From NCBI GenBank assembly GCA_016713535.1, contig JADJOY010000055.1, forward strand, positions 1 to 9,252: DNA of 9,252 nucleotides, given 5' to 3'. This DNA comes from Deltaproteobacteria bacterium (GTDB lineage: Bacteria; JADJOY01). The position numbers and the translations under genes were made by a program. Shown one piece after another: positions 1 to 6,892 of the stretch; position 1 is the first letter of the stretch, and every line of letters starts with the position of its first letter. The notes under the pieces are model-generated. The model ran no database searches and was not told where the DNA came from. It saw only the letters and a program-made list of their open reading frames with translations.

Positions 1-92
1 CCGCCGCTCGAGGAGCAGGCCGAGCTCGCCGCAGGCTCGCGCCGCGCCGACGAGGTGAGCTTCCCGCGCGCGCCCCGAGGCGCCGGTGGTGA
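1..92 (+). CDS. 3' end of an unidentified upstream gene (partial, probable frameshift)
   Basis: The window opens inside what looks like coding sequence. Frame 1 from base 1 has almost every codon ending in G or C and reads as a charged helical stretch (PPLEEQAELAAGSRRADE). After about base 55 that frame deteriorates, while the frame reaching the TGA at 90-92 becomes well biased and ends ARAPRRRW. Inserting one base after the GT at 55-56 joins the two. The start is outside the window and no family can be assigned from about 30 residues. The next ATG lies three bases beyond the stop, so the two genes may be co-transcribed. This rests only on codon bias. Confidence 0.3.
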   Translation, partial: AARGAGRARRRLAPRRRGELPARAPRRRW

Positions 93-95
93 GCG

Positions 96-590
96 ATGCG
101 CGCCGCGAGCACCGGGCCGGGCTTCGTGGCGCTCGGCGCCCTCGCCGCGTTTCGCCGCTGGCGCCGGCGGCCACGTCCAGCTCGGCGTCGACCCCGCGCG
201 CGGCGGGCGGGGTGCGTTGTGGCTGGTGGTCGATCGCGGCGAGCGCTGGTCCGCCACCGAGGTCGACGAGCCGACCACGTGGGACGCCGCGGCGCGCGAC
301 GCGCTGGTGCGCGAGGTGCTCGGGCTCGCGAACGAGGCGGTGGTGATGGTGGGCACCGACGCGGCGCAGCCGAGCGCCGCGGATCGCGTGCTCCTCGGCG
401 CGTGGCTGGCGGAGGTTCCGGCGAGCCGCGTGCGCTTCCTCGGCGATGGCCGCCTCGCCGGTCTGCACGCGCTTCTCACCTCGCGCGCGGCGCGCGCGGC
501 GTGGGCGGCGCACGACCCGATCGTGCACCTCTCGACGCGGTCACGCGGGCGGGTCCGCCGCCCCGGGAGCGCGTGCTATCTTCGGAGTGA
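96..590 (+). CDS. Unrecognised small protein, frameshifted as assembled
   Basis: An ATG at 96 starts MRAASTGPGFVALGALAAF, an N-terminus with a hydrophobic Ala/Leu/Gly stretch that could be a signal peptide or membrane anchor. In that frame the protein then becomes Arg-rich nonsense. Removing one T from the TTT at 150-152 moves to a frame with strong GC3 bias that continues AAGAGGHVQLGVDPARGG and stays coding-like to about base 540. No stop occurs in that frame before the next gene, so the 3' end is uncertain. A second indel near 530-545 would lead to the TGA at 588-590, which I take as the provisional end, giving about 165 residues. I recognise no domain; the DxxxGG and hydrophobic-strand pattern is not enough to propose one. 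The gene may be decayed, or this may be poor sequence near a contig end. Confidence 0.35.
   Translation: MRAASTGPGFVALGALAAFRRWRRRPRPARRRPRARRAGCVVAGGRSRRALVRHRGRRADHVGRRGARRAGARGARARERGGGDGGHRRGAAERRGSRAPRRVAGGGSGEPRALPRRWPPRRSARASHLARGARGVGGARPDRAPLDAVTRAGPPPRERVLSSE
574..582 (+). promoter_or_regulatory. Extended -10 promoter for the reductase gene
   Basis: TGCTATCTT has the TG-N extension followed by a TATCTT hexamer, a reasonable sigma-70-type extended -10. No good -35 lies 16-18 bases upstream, which extended -10 promoters tolerate. The predicted start of transcription is near 589, giving a leader of about 33 bases before the ATG at 622. It stands out as an A/T-containing interval in very GC-rich sequence. 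Confidence 0.4.
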
Positions 591-602
591 AACACGTTTC
601 AC
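587..602 (+). promoter_or_regulatory. Palindromic operator, TetR-family type
   Basis: GTGAAACACGTTTCAC is a perfect 7-bp inverted repeat around a 2-bp centre (AC). It sits immediately after the extended -10 and spans the predicted transcription start, the classic position for a repressor. Its core G-AAAC-N2-GTTT-C fits the published degenerate PsrA site (fatty-acid-responsive TetR regulator of Pseudomonas) and broadly resembles sites of other TetR lipid regulators such as DesT. The regulator identity is inference, and no regulator gene is present in the window. Confidence 0.5.
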
Positions 603-621
603 TTCACCCCACGCACACACC

Positions 622-1720
622 ATGAGCACGCCGCCGCCCACCGTCATCGATCCCGCCAGCCGCGAGGCCTTCGTCGCCCCCGACCACTCGTTCCACGAGC
701 TCACCGTCGCGCGCGTCGTCGAGGAGACCGCCGATTCGCGCTCGTTCGTGTTCGCGATCCCGCCCGCGCTCGGCGAGGTGTTCCGCTACGTCGCCGGCCA
801 GTTCCTGACCGTCGAGGTCGACGTCGGCTCCGTGCGTCTCAAGCGCTGCTACTCGCTCTCGAGCTCGCCCGACACCGACACCGAGCACAAGGTGACGGTG
901 AAGCGCGTCGTGGGCGGGCGCGTCTCGAACTGGATGATCGACCACCTGAAGGGTGGCGAGACCCTGCGGGTGCTGCCACCGGCGGGCCTCTTCGTCCTCA
1001 AGCCGCGTGGCAATCCGGTGACGCTCTTCGGCGGCGGCAGCGGCGTCACGCCGGTGCTCTCGATCCTCAAGACCGCGCTCGCCACCACCGAGCGGCGGGT
1101 GAGCTCGTGTACGCCAACCGCGACCGCGACTCGATCATCTTCCGCGAAGAGATCGAGGGGCTGGCCGCGCGTTACCCCGAGCGCCTCGAGGTCATCCACC
1201 GCCTCGACGCCGAGCAGGGCTTCCTGGACCGCCCATCGGTCCTCGGGTACCTCCGCGGCTGGGAGGAGAGCGACTTCTACATCTGTGGACCGGCGCCGTT
1301 CATGGACGTGATCGAGGGGACGCTGGTCGAGCTCGGCATCCACGCCGACCACATCCACGTCGAGCGTTTCGTCTCGCCCCACGACCCCGACCGCGTCGAG
1401 CCCGAGCCCACCGGCGCCGCCGCGGTGCACGCGGCTCCCGTCGACGCGCGGGTGTCGATCCACCTGAAGGGCGAGACTCGCGAGTTCGACTGCCCCTCCG
1501 GGAAGACCATCCTCGAGGCGGCGCGCGCGGCCGGCATCAAGACGCCCTCGAACTGCGAGGACGGCTACTGCAGCGTGCCGCGGCAAGCTCACCGAGGGCG
1601 AGGGTGTGGATGCGCCTCCACGACGCCCTCACCAAGACCGAGCTCGAGCAGCGCTGGGTGCTCACGTGTCAGGCGCGGCCGACGGCCGCGCGCGTCGCCG
1701 TGGACTTCGACGAGGCGTAG
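622..1720 (+). pseudogene. FAD/NAD(P)/2Fe-2S oxygenase reductase (KshB/PaaE-like), three frameshifts as assembled
   Basis: The protein passes electrons from NAD(P)H through FAD to a C-terminal plant-type 2Fe-2S centre, the usual partner of a cytoplasmic oxygenase, hydroxylase or desaturase. Repaired, it is about 366 residues, the usual size of KshB-type reductases. Domains in order are an FAD-binding barrel with RCYS (75-78), an NAD(P)-binding domain with GGGSGVTP (137-144) and CGPAPFM (222-228), and ferredoxin cysteines at about 312, 317, 320 and 350. Reading through requires one missing base near 1100, two missing bases (or one extra) near 1575 just after the second cluster cysteine, and one extra G in the run at 1602-1604. 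The reading frame is otherwise well conserved to the TAG at 1718-1720. The ATG at 622 follows the promoter and operator; starts further upstream would merge unrelated sequence. The substrate oxygenase is not in the window, so the pathway (steroid, aromatic or fatty acyl) is unknown. Whether the indels are real or artefacts cannot be decided here. Confidence 0.85.
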
Positions 1721-1776
1721 GGCTCCCCGGGGGCCTGGCGCCCGCCCGTACGCCGCTTCGCACGCCCCGGATGGAG

Positions 1777-1795
1777 GGGCACGCGCCGCGTGCCC
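1777..1795 (+). terminator. Hairpin after the reductase gene, possible terminator without U-tract
   Basis: GGGCACGC and GCGTGCCC form a perfect 8-bp stem around a 3-base loop, 57 bases after the reductase stop. No T-run follows, so it is not a canonical intrinsic terminator. It could act as an mRNA 3' end stabiliser or a weak terminator. The rest of 1721-1866 shows no gene or recognisable element. Confidence 0.3.
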
Positions 1796-1866
1796 GGCGA
1801 TACGCGGAGTCGTTGCGTCGGCACGGACGTCGTTTCCAGTACCACGGCGAGCCCACCCTCTCCCGC

Positions 1867-1882
1867 GGGCACGCGGTCTGCA
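1867..1882 (+). promoter_or_regulatory. Candidate sigma-54 (-24/-12) promoter for the phosphofructokinase
   Basis: GGGCACGCGGTCTGCA matches the sigma-54 consensus TGGCAC-N5-TTGCA except at the first T and the first T of the -12 element. The GG and GC dinucleotides have the correct spacing. A short A/T island (ATTAAAT) follows, and the predicted start near 1893 leaves a leader of about 49 bases with a good ribosome site. GGCAC words are frequent in such GC-rich DNA, so a chance match is possible. I see no convincing sigma-70 alternative in this gap. Confidence 0.35.
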
Positions 1883-1941
1883 TTAAATCGACGTTCACCT
1901 AGCAACTCGTCCCTGCATTCGTTCGGGCGAAGGAGAGCGTC

Positions 1942-3207
1942 ATGGCGGACTCCACCCCTCCCACCGTAGGAATCCTCGTCGGCGGCGGTCCCGCGCCCGG
2001 CATCAACGGCGTGATCTCGGCGGCGACCATCGAGGCCCGCAACCGCGGCCTGCGTGTGATCGGCCTGATGCACGGCTTCGAGTGGCTGGTGAAGAAGGAC
2101 ATCAGCCACATCCGCGAGCTCGACATCAACGACGTGTCGCGCGTCCACCTGCGGGGCGGCTCGATCCTGCGCACCGCGCGCGAGAATCCGACCACCGACC
2201 CCGGCAAGATGAAGAACGTCATCGACTCGCTGGGCCAGCTCGGCATCAACTACCTGATCACCATCGGCGGCGACGACACCGCGTACTCGGCGCAGCGCAT
2301 CGAGGCCGAGGCCGGCGGCCGCGTGAAGGTGGTCCACGTCCCGAAGACCATCGACAACGACCTGCCGCTGCCGGGCCTGACGCCCACCTTCGGCTTCACC
2401 ACGGCCGTGCAGGTCGGCGTGGGCATCGTCGCCACGCTGATGGAGGACGCGCGCACCACGGCGCGCTGGTACATCGTGGTGGCGATGGGCCGCAAGGCCG
2501 GCCACTTGGCCCTCGGCATCGGCAAGGCCGCGGGCGCCACGGTCACGCTCATCGGCGAGGACTTCCGCTCCGGCAAAATCCCGCTGCGCGAGATCGGCGA
2601 CATCCTCGAGGGCAGCATCCTGAAGCGCGAGACCATGGGTCGGCCGTACGGCGTCGCAGTGGTCGCCGAGGGGCTCGCCGAGCGCATGGATCCGGCCGAG
2701 CTCGAGGACCTCAAGGACGTCGAGCGCGACGAGCACGGCCACATCCGTCTCGCCGAGGTCGACCTCGGCCGGCTGCTGCAAGGCGAGCTCAAGCGCCGCC
2801 TCAAGGCGCGCGGCCTGAAGCGCACCATCGTCAGCAAGGACGTGGGCTACGAGCTGCGCTGCGCGGCGCCCGTGACCTACGACCTCGAGTACACCCGCGA
2901 CCTCGGCTACGGCGCGGTCAAGCTCTTGATGAGCGGCGGCACCGGCGCGATGGTGACGATCCAGGCGGGGCGGCTGGTGCCGATGTTCTTCGCCGAGCTC
3001 CAGGACCCGGCCACCGGCCGCACCCGGGTGCGCTACGTGAACACCGAGACCGAGAGCTACGAGGCGGCCGCCAAGTACATGATCCGCCTCAACCGGCCCG
3101 ACTTCGAGGAACCGGCGCGGCTCGCCAAGCTCGCCGAGGTCGGCAACACCGACCCGGGGACGTTCGAGAAGCAGTTCGGTTACCTGGGACGCCGCTTCCG
3201 CTGGTGA
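1942..3207 (+). CDS. pfp: Pyrophosphate-dependent 6-phosphofructokinase
   Basis: This cytoplasmic enzyme interconverts fructose 6-phosphate and fructose 1,6-bisphosphate in glycolysis and gluconeogenesis. The 421-residue protein has the phosphofructokinase order: N-terminal nucleotide-loop variant GGGPAPGIN (14-22), GGDD (109-112), the catalytic PKTIDND segment (134-140) and the substrate-binding MGR (182-184). Two positions decide the phosphoryl donor. ATP enzymes have Gly in GGDG and in PGTIDND; here they are Asp112 and Lys135, the pair known to mark PPi-dependent enzymes. I therefore infer a reversible PPi-PFK. The start at 1942 is preceded by AAGGAGAG (1930-1937), a near-ideal ribosome site. 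The gene is intact and in good codon bias. It is about 100 residues longer than short bacterial PfkA, as is common in PPi and mixed-substrate clades. It is followed 64 bases later by the glycan operon on the same strand, and co-transcription is possible. Confidence 0.93.
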   Translation: MADSTPPTVGILVGGGPAPGINGVISAATIEARNRGLRVIGLMHGFEWLVKKDISHIRELDINDVSRVHLRGGSILRTARENPTTDPGKMKNVIDSLGQLGINYLITIGGDDTAYSAQRIEAEAGGRVKVVHVPKTIDNDLPLPGLTPTFGFTTAVQVGVGIVATLMEDARTTARWYIVVAMGRKAGHLALGIGKAAGATVTLIGEDFRSGKIPLREIGDILEGSILKRETMGRPYGVAVVAEGLAERMDPAELEDLKDVERDEHGHIRLAEVDLGRLLQGELKRRLKARGLKRTIVSKDVGYELRCAAPVTYDLEYTRDLGYGAVKLLMSGGTGAMVTIQAGRLVPMFFAELQDPATGRTRVRYVNTETESYEAAAKYMIRLNRPDFEEPARLAKLAEVGNTDPGTFEKQFGYLGRRFRW

Positions 3208-3241
3208 GCGGAGGCGGGCGGGTGCCGCGGCGTCCCCCGAA

Positions 3242-3260
3242 CACCCGCGTCGCGCGGGTG
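3242..3260 (+). terminator. Inverted repeat between phosphofructokinase and glycan operon
   Basis: CACCCGCG and CGCGGGTG form a perfect 8-bp stem with a 3-base loop (TCG), 35 bases after the phosphofructokinase stop. There is no T-tract. Its last base is the first base of the GGAG ribosome site (3260-3263) of the next gene, so the hairpin could attenuate transcription or limit ribosome access. Function is inferred from position only. Confidence 0.3.
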
Positions 3261-3271
3261 GAGAGCGGTGC

Positions 3272-4777
3272 GTGAGAGCGCTCTACGAGACCGCCTGGGA
3301 GACGATCGCGGCGCTCGACCTCGAGGGCGAGGCGCGCGCCCACACCGCCGAGGTCGAGGCGCTCGGCCGGGGTGAGCGCGTGCTCGACCTCGGCCGCGGG
3401 CGCGGCGCCGACGCCGCGGCGCTCGCGGAGCGCTTCCGCGAGGTGATCGCGATCGACGTGGCGGCGGCGGGGAGCGCTTGCCCACCGCCGCCGGGTGTGA
3501 CGTTGCTCGCCGCCGACCTCGAGCGGCCACTGCCGCTCGCGGACGGCGCGGTCGACGCGGTGCTGGCGCTCGACGTGATCGAGCACCTCGCCGATCCGGG
3601 TGCCTTGCTCGCGGAGCTCGCGCGCACGCTGCGGCGCGGCGGGCGCTTGGTGCTCACCACTCCCAACGGCCGCTTCCACCGGCACGGGTTGGAGTGGCTG
3701 CGCGGGCGTCCGCCGCGCACCATCGACGAGAGCGGGCTGCTCGCCGGGCTGCCCGCGCCCCACCATGGCCACATCTCGCTGCTCACGAGCAGCGTGCTCA
3801 CGAGCTGGCTGCGAGCGGCGGGGTTCGAGATCGAGGAGCTCGCGGGCGTGGGTCATGCGAGCGACCACTGGCTGCGGTGGTCTCGCTGGCTGCCGCGCGC
3901 GGCGCGGCGCGAGCTCTTCGCGCAGGGGCTCAGGGTGGTGGCGCGGCGCACGGCTGCGCCGGCGCCGATCCGGCGTGCGCGCGAGGTGAGTGCCATCGTG
4001 GTCACTGACGACGGCGGCGAGGACCTCGAGGCGTGCCTGGCCGCGCTCGCGGCGGTCCGCGGTCCGGTTCGGGTGAGCGAGACGTTCGTGGTCGACAACG
4101 CCTCCACCGACGGCGCGGTCGAGCGCGCGAAGGCGCGCTTCCCGGCCACGGTGGTGCTCGCGAACCCTAGCAACCGTGGCTTCGGCGCGGCGGTGAACCT
4201 CGCGGCGGGGCGCGCGCACGCGCCGCGCTTGCTCGTGCTCAATCCCGACGTCACGCTCCGCCCGGGGGCGATCACGGCGATGGAGGCGATGTTCGGCTCG
4301 GATCCGGCGCTGGCGGTGGCGGGTGGGCGGCTCACGCGCCCCGACGGCACGCCCGCGCTCTCGTGGGTCCACTTCCCGACGCCGCGGGTGATCGCGGCGT
4401 GGCTCGCCGCGCGCCTCGGCGCGGCGCGGCTCGCAGGCTGGCTCACGCCGGCGCCCGGCGCCGCGGGTGGCGGGCCGATCGGCGCCTGCCTGCTCGTCGA
4501 TCGCGACACGTTCCATGCCGTGGGCGGCTTCGACGAGCGCTTCTTCCTCTACGCCGAGGAGATCGATCTCTGCGAGCGGCTGCGGCGCGCGGGCCGCTCC
4601 GTGGCGTGCGCGCCGATCGTGGTGGGCACGCACCGCGAAGGTGGCAGCACCGCGCGCGTGCCCGACCAGGCGCGCGCGGCGTGGCTCGCGAGCCACGAGG
4701 CGCTCTATCGCAAATGGCGGCGCCCGCTCGCGGGCTGGCTCTTCCGCCAGGCGTTCAAGCTCGCGGGGGCGCCGTGA
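3272..4777 (+). CDS. Fused SAM-dependent methyltransferase and family 2 glycosyltransferase
   Basis: The 501-residue protein carries two enzymes. Residues 36-200 form a class I SAM methyltransferase of the Methyltransf_11 or UbiG-like type: motif I VLDLGRGRG (37-45), acidic ID (61-62), DVIEHL (101-106) and the strand LVLTTPNG (126-133). Residues 237-455 form a GT2 domain with DNASTDG (275-281), the acceptor-loop NRGFGAAVN (301-309), the metal and nucleotide motif LNPD (323-326) and a catalytic acidic block FLYAEEIDLCERL (425-437), as in rhamnosyltransferase-like enzymes. It probably transfers a sugar to a surface-glycan intermediate and methylates a sugar or terminal residue; substrates are unknown. 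The usual LGCG of motif I is LGRG here, which may alter SAM binding. The start is GTG at 3272 with GGAG eight bases upstream; no better in-frame start exists nearby. The TGA overlaps the next gene's GTG. Confidence 0.88.
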   Translation: MRALYETAWETIAALDLEGEARAHTAEVEALGRGERVLDLGRGRGADAAALAERFREVIAIDVAAAGSACPPPPGVTLLAADLERPLPLADGAVDAVLALDVIEHLADPGALLAELARTLRRGGRLVLTTPNGRFHRHGLEWLRGRPPRTIDESGLLAGLPAPHHGHISLLTSSVLTSWLRAAGFEIEELAGVGHASDHWLRWSRWLPRAARRELFAQGLRVVARRTAAPAPIRRAREVSAIVVTDDGGEDLEACLAALAAVRGPVRVSETFVVDNASTDGAVERAKARFPATVVLANPSNRGFGAAVNLAAGRAHAPRLLVLNPDVTLRPGAITAMEAMFGSDPALAVAGGRLTRPDGTPALSWVHFPTPRVIAAWLAARLGAARLAGWLTPAPGAAGGGPIGACLLVDRDTFHAVGGFDERFFLYAEEIDLCERLRRAGRSVACAPIVVGTHREGGSTARVPDQARAAWLASHEALYRKWRRPLAGWLFRQAFKLAGAP

Positions 4778-5745
4778 CCGGCGCGGGCGCTGCGGCGGTC
4801 GAGCGCTCGCTCGCCGTGGTCGTCCCGACGCGCGGCTCGCCCACCCTCCTGCGCGCCCTCGAGTCGCTGGCGGCGGACCTCGCGACCGCGTTCACCGATG
4901 CGCTGCTGGTGGTGATCGACGACGCGACGCCGCGCCCGATCGAGATCCCCGAGCGAGTCGGCGGAATCGCGACGCGCCTCTTGCGCCTCGACCGCCGCCA
5001 CGGCTTCGGGCCGGCGGTGAACGTGGGTGTCGCCGCGTGCGCGGCGCGCTGGGTGGCCGTCGTCAACGACGACGTCGAGGTGGAGCGCGGCTGCTTCACG
5101 GCGTTGGTCGACGCGCTCGTGAAGCGCACCGCGTGGGTCGCGTGCCCCGCGGTGGAGGCGCGCGAGGCGCCGTCGAGCGCGCCGGGGCGGACCTCGGTGG
5201 TGGACGAGAGCCTCTACCGCCTGGTGTGGGACCGCGCGACGCTGCGCACCCAGCCGATCGCCTTCGAGCGCTCGCTCACGCCGCACTATCCGTCGGGCGC
5301 GCTGGCCCTCTACGACCGCGCGTGCTGGGACGTGCTCGGCGGCTACGACGAGCACTTCGCGCCGTATTACTGGGAGGACGTCGACCTGGGGCTGCGCGCG
5401 CTGGCGCGCCGGCTCGCCGGCGACGAGCGCTTCACGGCGGTCCACGTGCCCGCGGCGCGGGGGCGCCACGAGCGCCACCGCACGGTGGTCGACGAGCCGC
5501 GCTCGCTGCGCAAGACGATCTACCGGCGCAATCGCGAGCTCATCCTGCATCGCCACCTGGCGAGCCCGAGCTTGCGGCGCGCGCACCTCGCGATGCTGGT
5601 GCCGCGCGCGCTCCGTGGGTTGCTGTCCGGCGACGCGAGCCACCTGCGCGGGGCGCTGTGGGCCCGTCGCCTCGGCCGCACCGAGTGGCGCGACGGGGCG
5701 CCTCCGAGCGGCGCCCTCGACGCGCTCCTCGACGGCCGGGTGTGA
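4774..5745 (+). CDS. Family 2 glycosyltransferase
   Basis: A 323-residue GT-A fold glycosyltransferase that transfers a nucleotide-activated sugar, most likely to a polysaccharide or lipid-linked glycan on the cytoplasmic face of the membrane. The N-terminal strand AVVVPTRG (14-21) and VVIDD (46-50) bind the nucleotide. HGFGPAVN (76-83) precedes the DxD-type motif VVNDDVEV (96-103). GGYDEHF (189-195) and WEDVDLGLRA (200-209) supply the conserved acidic ED motif. No membrane segment is evident. The GTG start lies in a GTGA overlap with the previous stop, indicating translational coupling; reading further upstream in this frame would run antisensically through the preceding gene's codons with no support. 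The residues after about 245 are Arg-rich and may contact membrane or partner proteins. It resembles the GT2 half of the preceding fusion, so the two may add successive sugars. Confidence 0.87.
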   Translation: MTGAGAAAVERSLAVVVPTRGSPTLLRALESLAADLATAFTDALLVVIDDATPRPIEIPERVGGIATRLLRLDRRHGFGPAVNVGVAACAARWVAVVNDDVEVERGCFTALVDALVKRTAWVACPAVEAREAPSSAPGRTSVVDESLYRLVWDRATLRTQPIAFERSLTPHYPSGALALYDRACWDVLGGYDEHFAPYYWEDVDLGLRALARRLAGDERFTAVHVPAARGRHERHRTVVDEPRSLRKTIYRRNRELILHRHLASPSLRRAHLAMLVPRALRGLLSGDASHLRGALWARRLGRTEWRDGAPPSGALDALLDGRV

Positions 5746-5746
5746 C

Positions 5747-6892
5747 GTGAGCGGCGCGCCGCGCGCGACGCGCGTGCTGGTCCTCGACCACGCCCGCGAG
5801 CTGGGCGGCGCCGAGGTGGCCGTGGTGACGGCGCTCGCGGGGTTGGGGCGCGATCGCTTCGACGTCACGATCGCCGCTCCCGAGGGCGGCGCCTTCGCGG
5901 CGGCGGTGCGCCGCGCGGGCCTCGAGTTCGCGGCGCTGCCGCTCGACCGCGTGAGCCCGCGGCGCCCGCTCGCGGCGCGCCGGGCGCTCGCCGAGCTGCG
6001 CGCACTCGCCGCGGTGGCGCGACCCGACGTGGTGCTCGTGAACGGTGTGCGCGCGCTCAAGGCGTGCCTGGCCCTCGGCGGGCCCGGCGCCGTGCCGGTG
6101 GTGGCGTTCGTCCACGACGTCCTCGAGCCCGGCGTGGTCTCGCCGTGGATGGCGCGGGCGCGGCTCTTCCGCGAGCGCGTCGAGCGCTTCCTGGTGCCCA
6201 CCGGGGCCGCGGTCGCGGGCCTCGTGGCGCACGGGATCGAGCCGGCGCGCGTCACCGTGGTGCCACCCGCCGTCGAGGCGGTGGCGCCGCTCGCCGCGGC
6301 CGCGCGCGGCGAGGCGCGGCGCGCGATCGGGGTGGCCGCGGACGCGACACTCGTCGGCTACGTCGGCCAGCTCGAGGAGCGAAAGGGCGTCGACGTGCTC
6401 CTCGACGCCCTCGACCGCGCCGACCTCGGCGCCGGCGGCGAGGCGGTGATCGTGGGCGACGATCCGTTCGGCGAGCACGCCGCCTATCGCGAGCGGATCC
6501 TCGACCGGGCGCGCGGCCAGCCCCGGGTCCGGATCACGGGCTGGCGGTGGGATGCGCCGCGCCTGATCGCGGCCCTCGACGTACTGGTGTGCCCGTCGCG
6601 GCGGGACGCGTGTCCGCTCACGGTGCTGCAGGCGATGAGCGCGGGTGTGGCGGTGATCGGCACCCGGGTGGGCGGGATCCCCGAGCAGCTCGGCGGGGGC
6701 GCGGCCGGGGTGCTCGTGCCGCCCGACGACGCCGCGGCGCTCGCGGCGGCCCTCGAGCGGCTGGCCGGCGATGCGGCGGCGCGGGCGTCGCTCGGCGCCG
6801 CGGCGCGCGAGCGCCATCGCGCGCACTACGCGCTCGAGCTCGCGCGCGCTGGCCTCGCGGCGGCGCTCGCCGGGGCCGCCGCGCGCGATTGA
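5747..6892 (+). CDS. Family 4 glycosyltransferase (GT-B fold)
   Basis: A 381-residue GT-B glycosyltransferase, probably retaining, ending the glycan operon. The N-terminal acceptor domain starts with VLVLDHARELGGAE (10-23), whose Gly-Gly-Ala-Glu loop is typical of GT4. The donor domain begins near 200 with GYVGQLEERKGVDVLL (204-219), followed by VIVGDDP (234-240), the helix with PSRRDACPLTVLQAMSAG (283-300) and IGTRVGGIPE (304-313). In most GT4 enzymes the helix carries EX7E; here the two positions are Asp287 and Gln295, a notable divergence in the donor-sugar pocket. The GTG start lies one base after the previous stop (TGACGTGA), supporting coupled translation. The Ala/Arg-rich tail is compositionally biased but of normal length. 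The donor and acceptor sugars cannot be predicted. Its stop codon forms part of the -35 box for the next gene. Confidence 0.88.
   Translation: MSGAPRATRVLVLDHARELGGAEVAVVTALAGLGRDRFDVTIAAPEGGAFAAAVRRAGLEFAALPLDRVSPRRPLAARRALAELRALAAVARPDVVLVNGVRALKACLALGGPGAVPVVAFVHDVLEPGVVSPWMARARLFRERVERFLVPTGAAVAGLVAHGIEPARVTVVPPAVEAVAPLAAAARGEARRAIGVAADATLVGYVGQLEERKGVDVLLDALDRADLGAGGEAVIVGDDPFGEHAAYRERILDRARGQPRVRITGWRWDAPRLIAALDVLVCPSRRDACPLTVLQAMSAGVAVIGTRVGGIPEQLGGGAAGVLVPPDDAAALAAALERLAGDAAARASLGAAARERHRAHYALELARAGLAAALAGAAARD

Noticed and set aside
55-621. Reading the reductase as a long protein starting at GTG 55
   Set aside because: The promoter and operator lie inside that stretch, and the upstream codons belong to a different gene in a frame reached only by an indel.
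1885-1890. TTAAAT-like -10 box upstream of phosphofructokinase
   Set aside because: No acceptable -35 hexamer lies at the right distance; the A/T island is better explained as the melting region of the sigma-54 candidate.
1669-2781. Minus-strand open frame opposite phosphofructokinase
   Set aside because: Antisense shadow of a well-conserved enzyme gene, with no domain and no ribosome site.
3089-4696. Long minus-strand open frame opposite the methyltransferase-GT2 fusion
   Set aside because: Compositionally biased shadow with no recognisable motif, whereas the + strand carries both domains in order.
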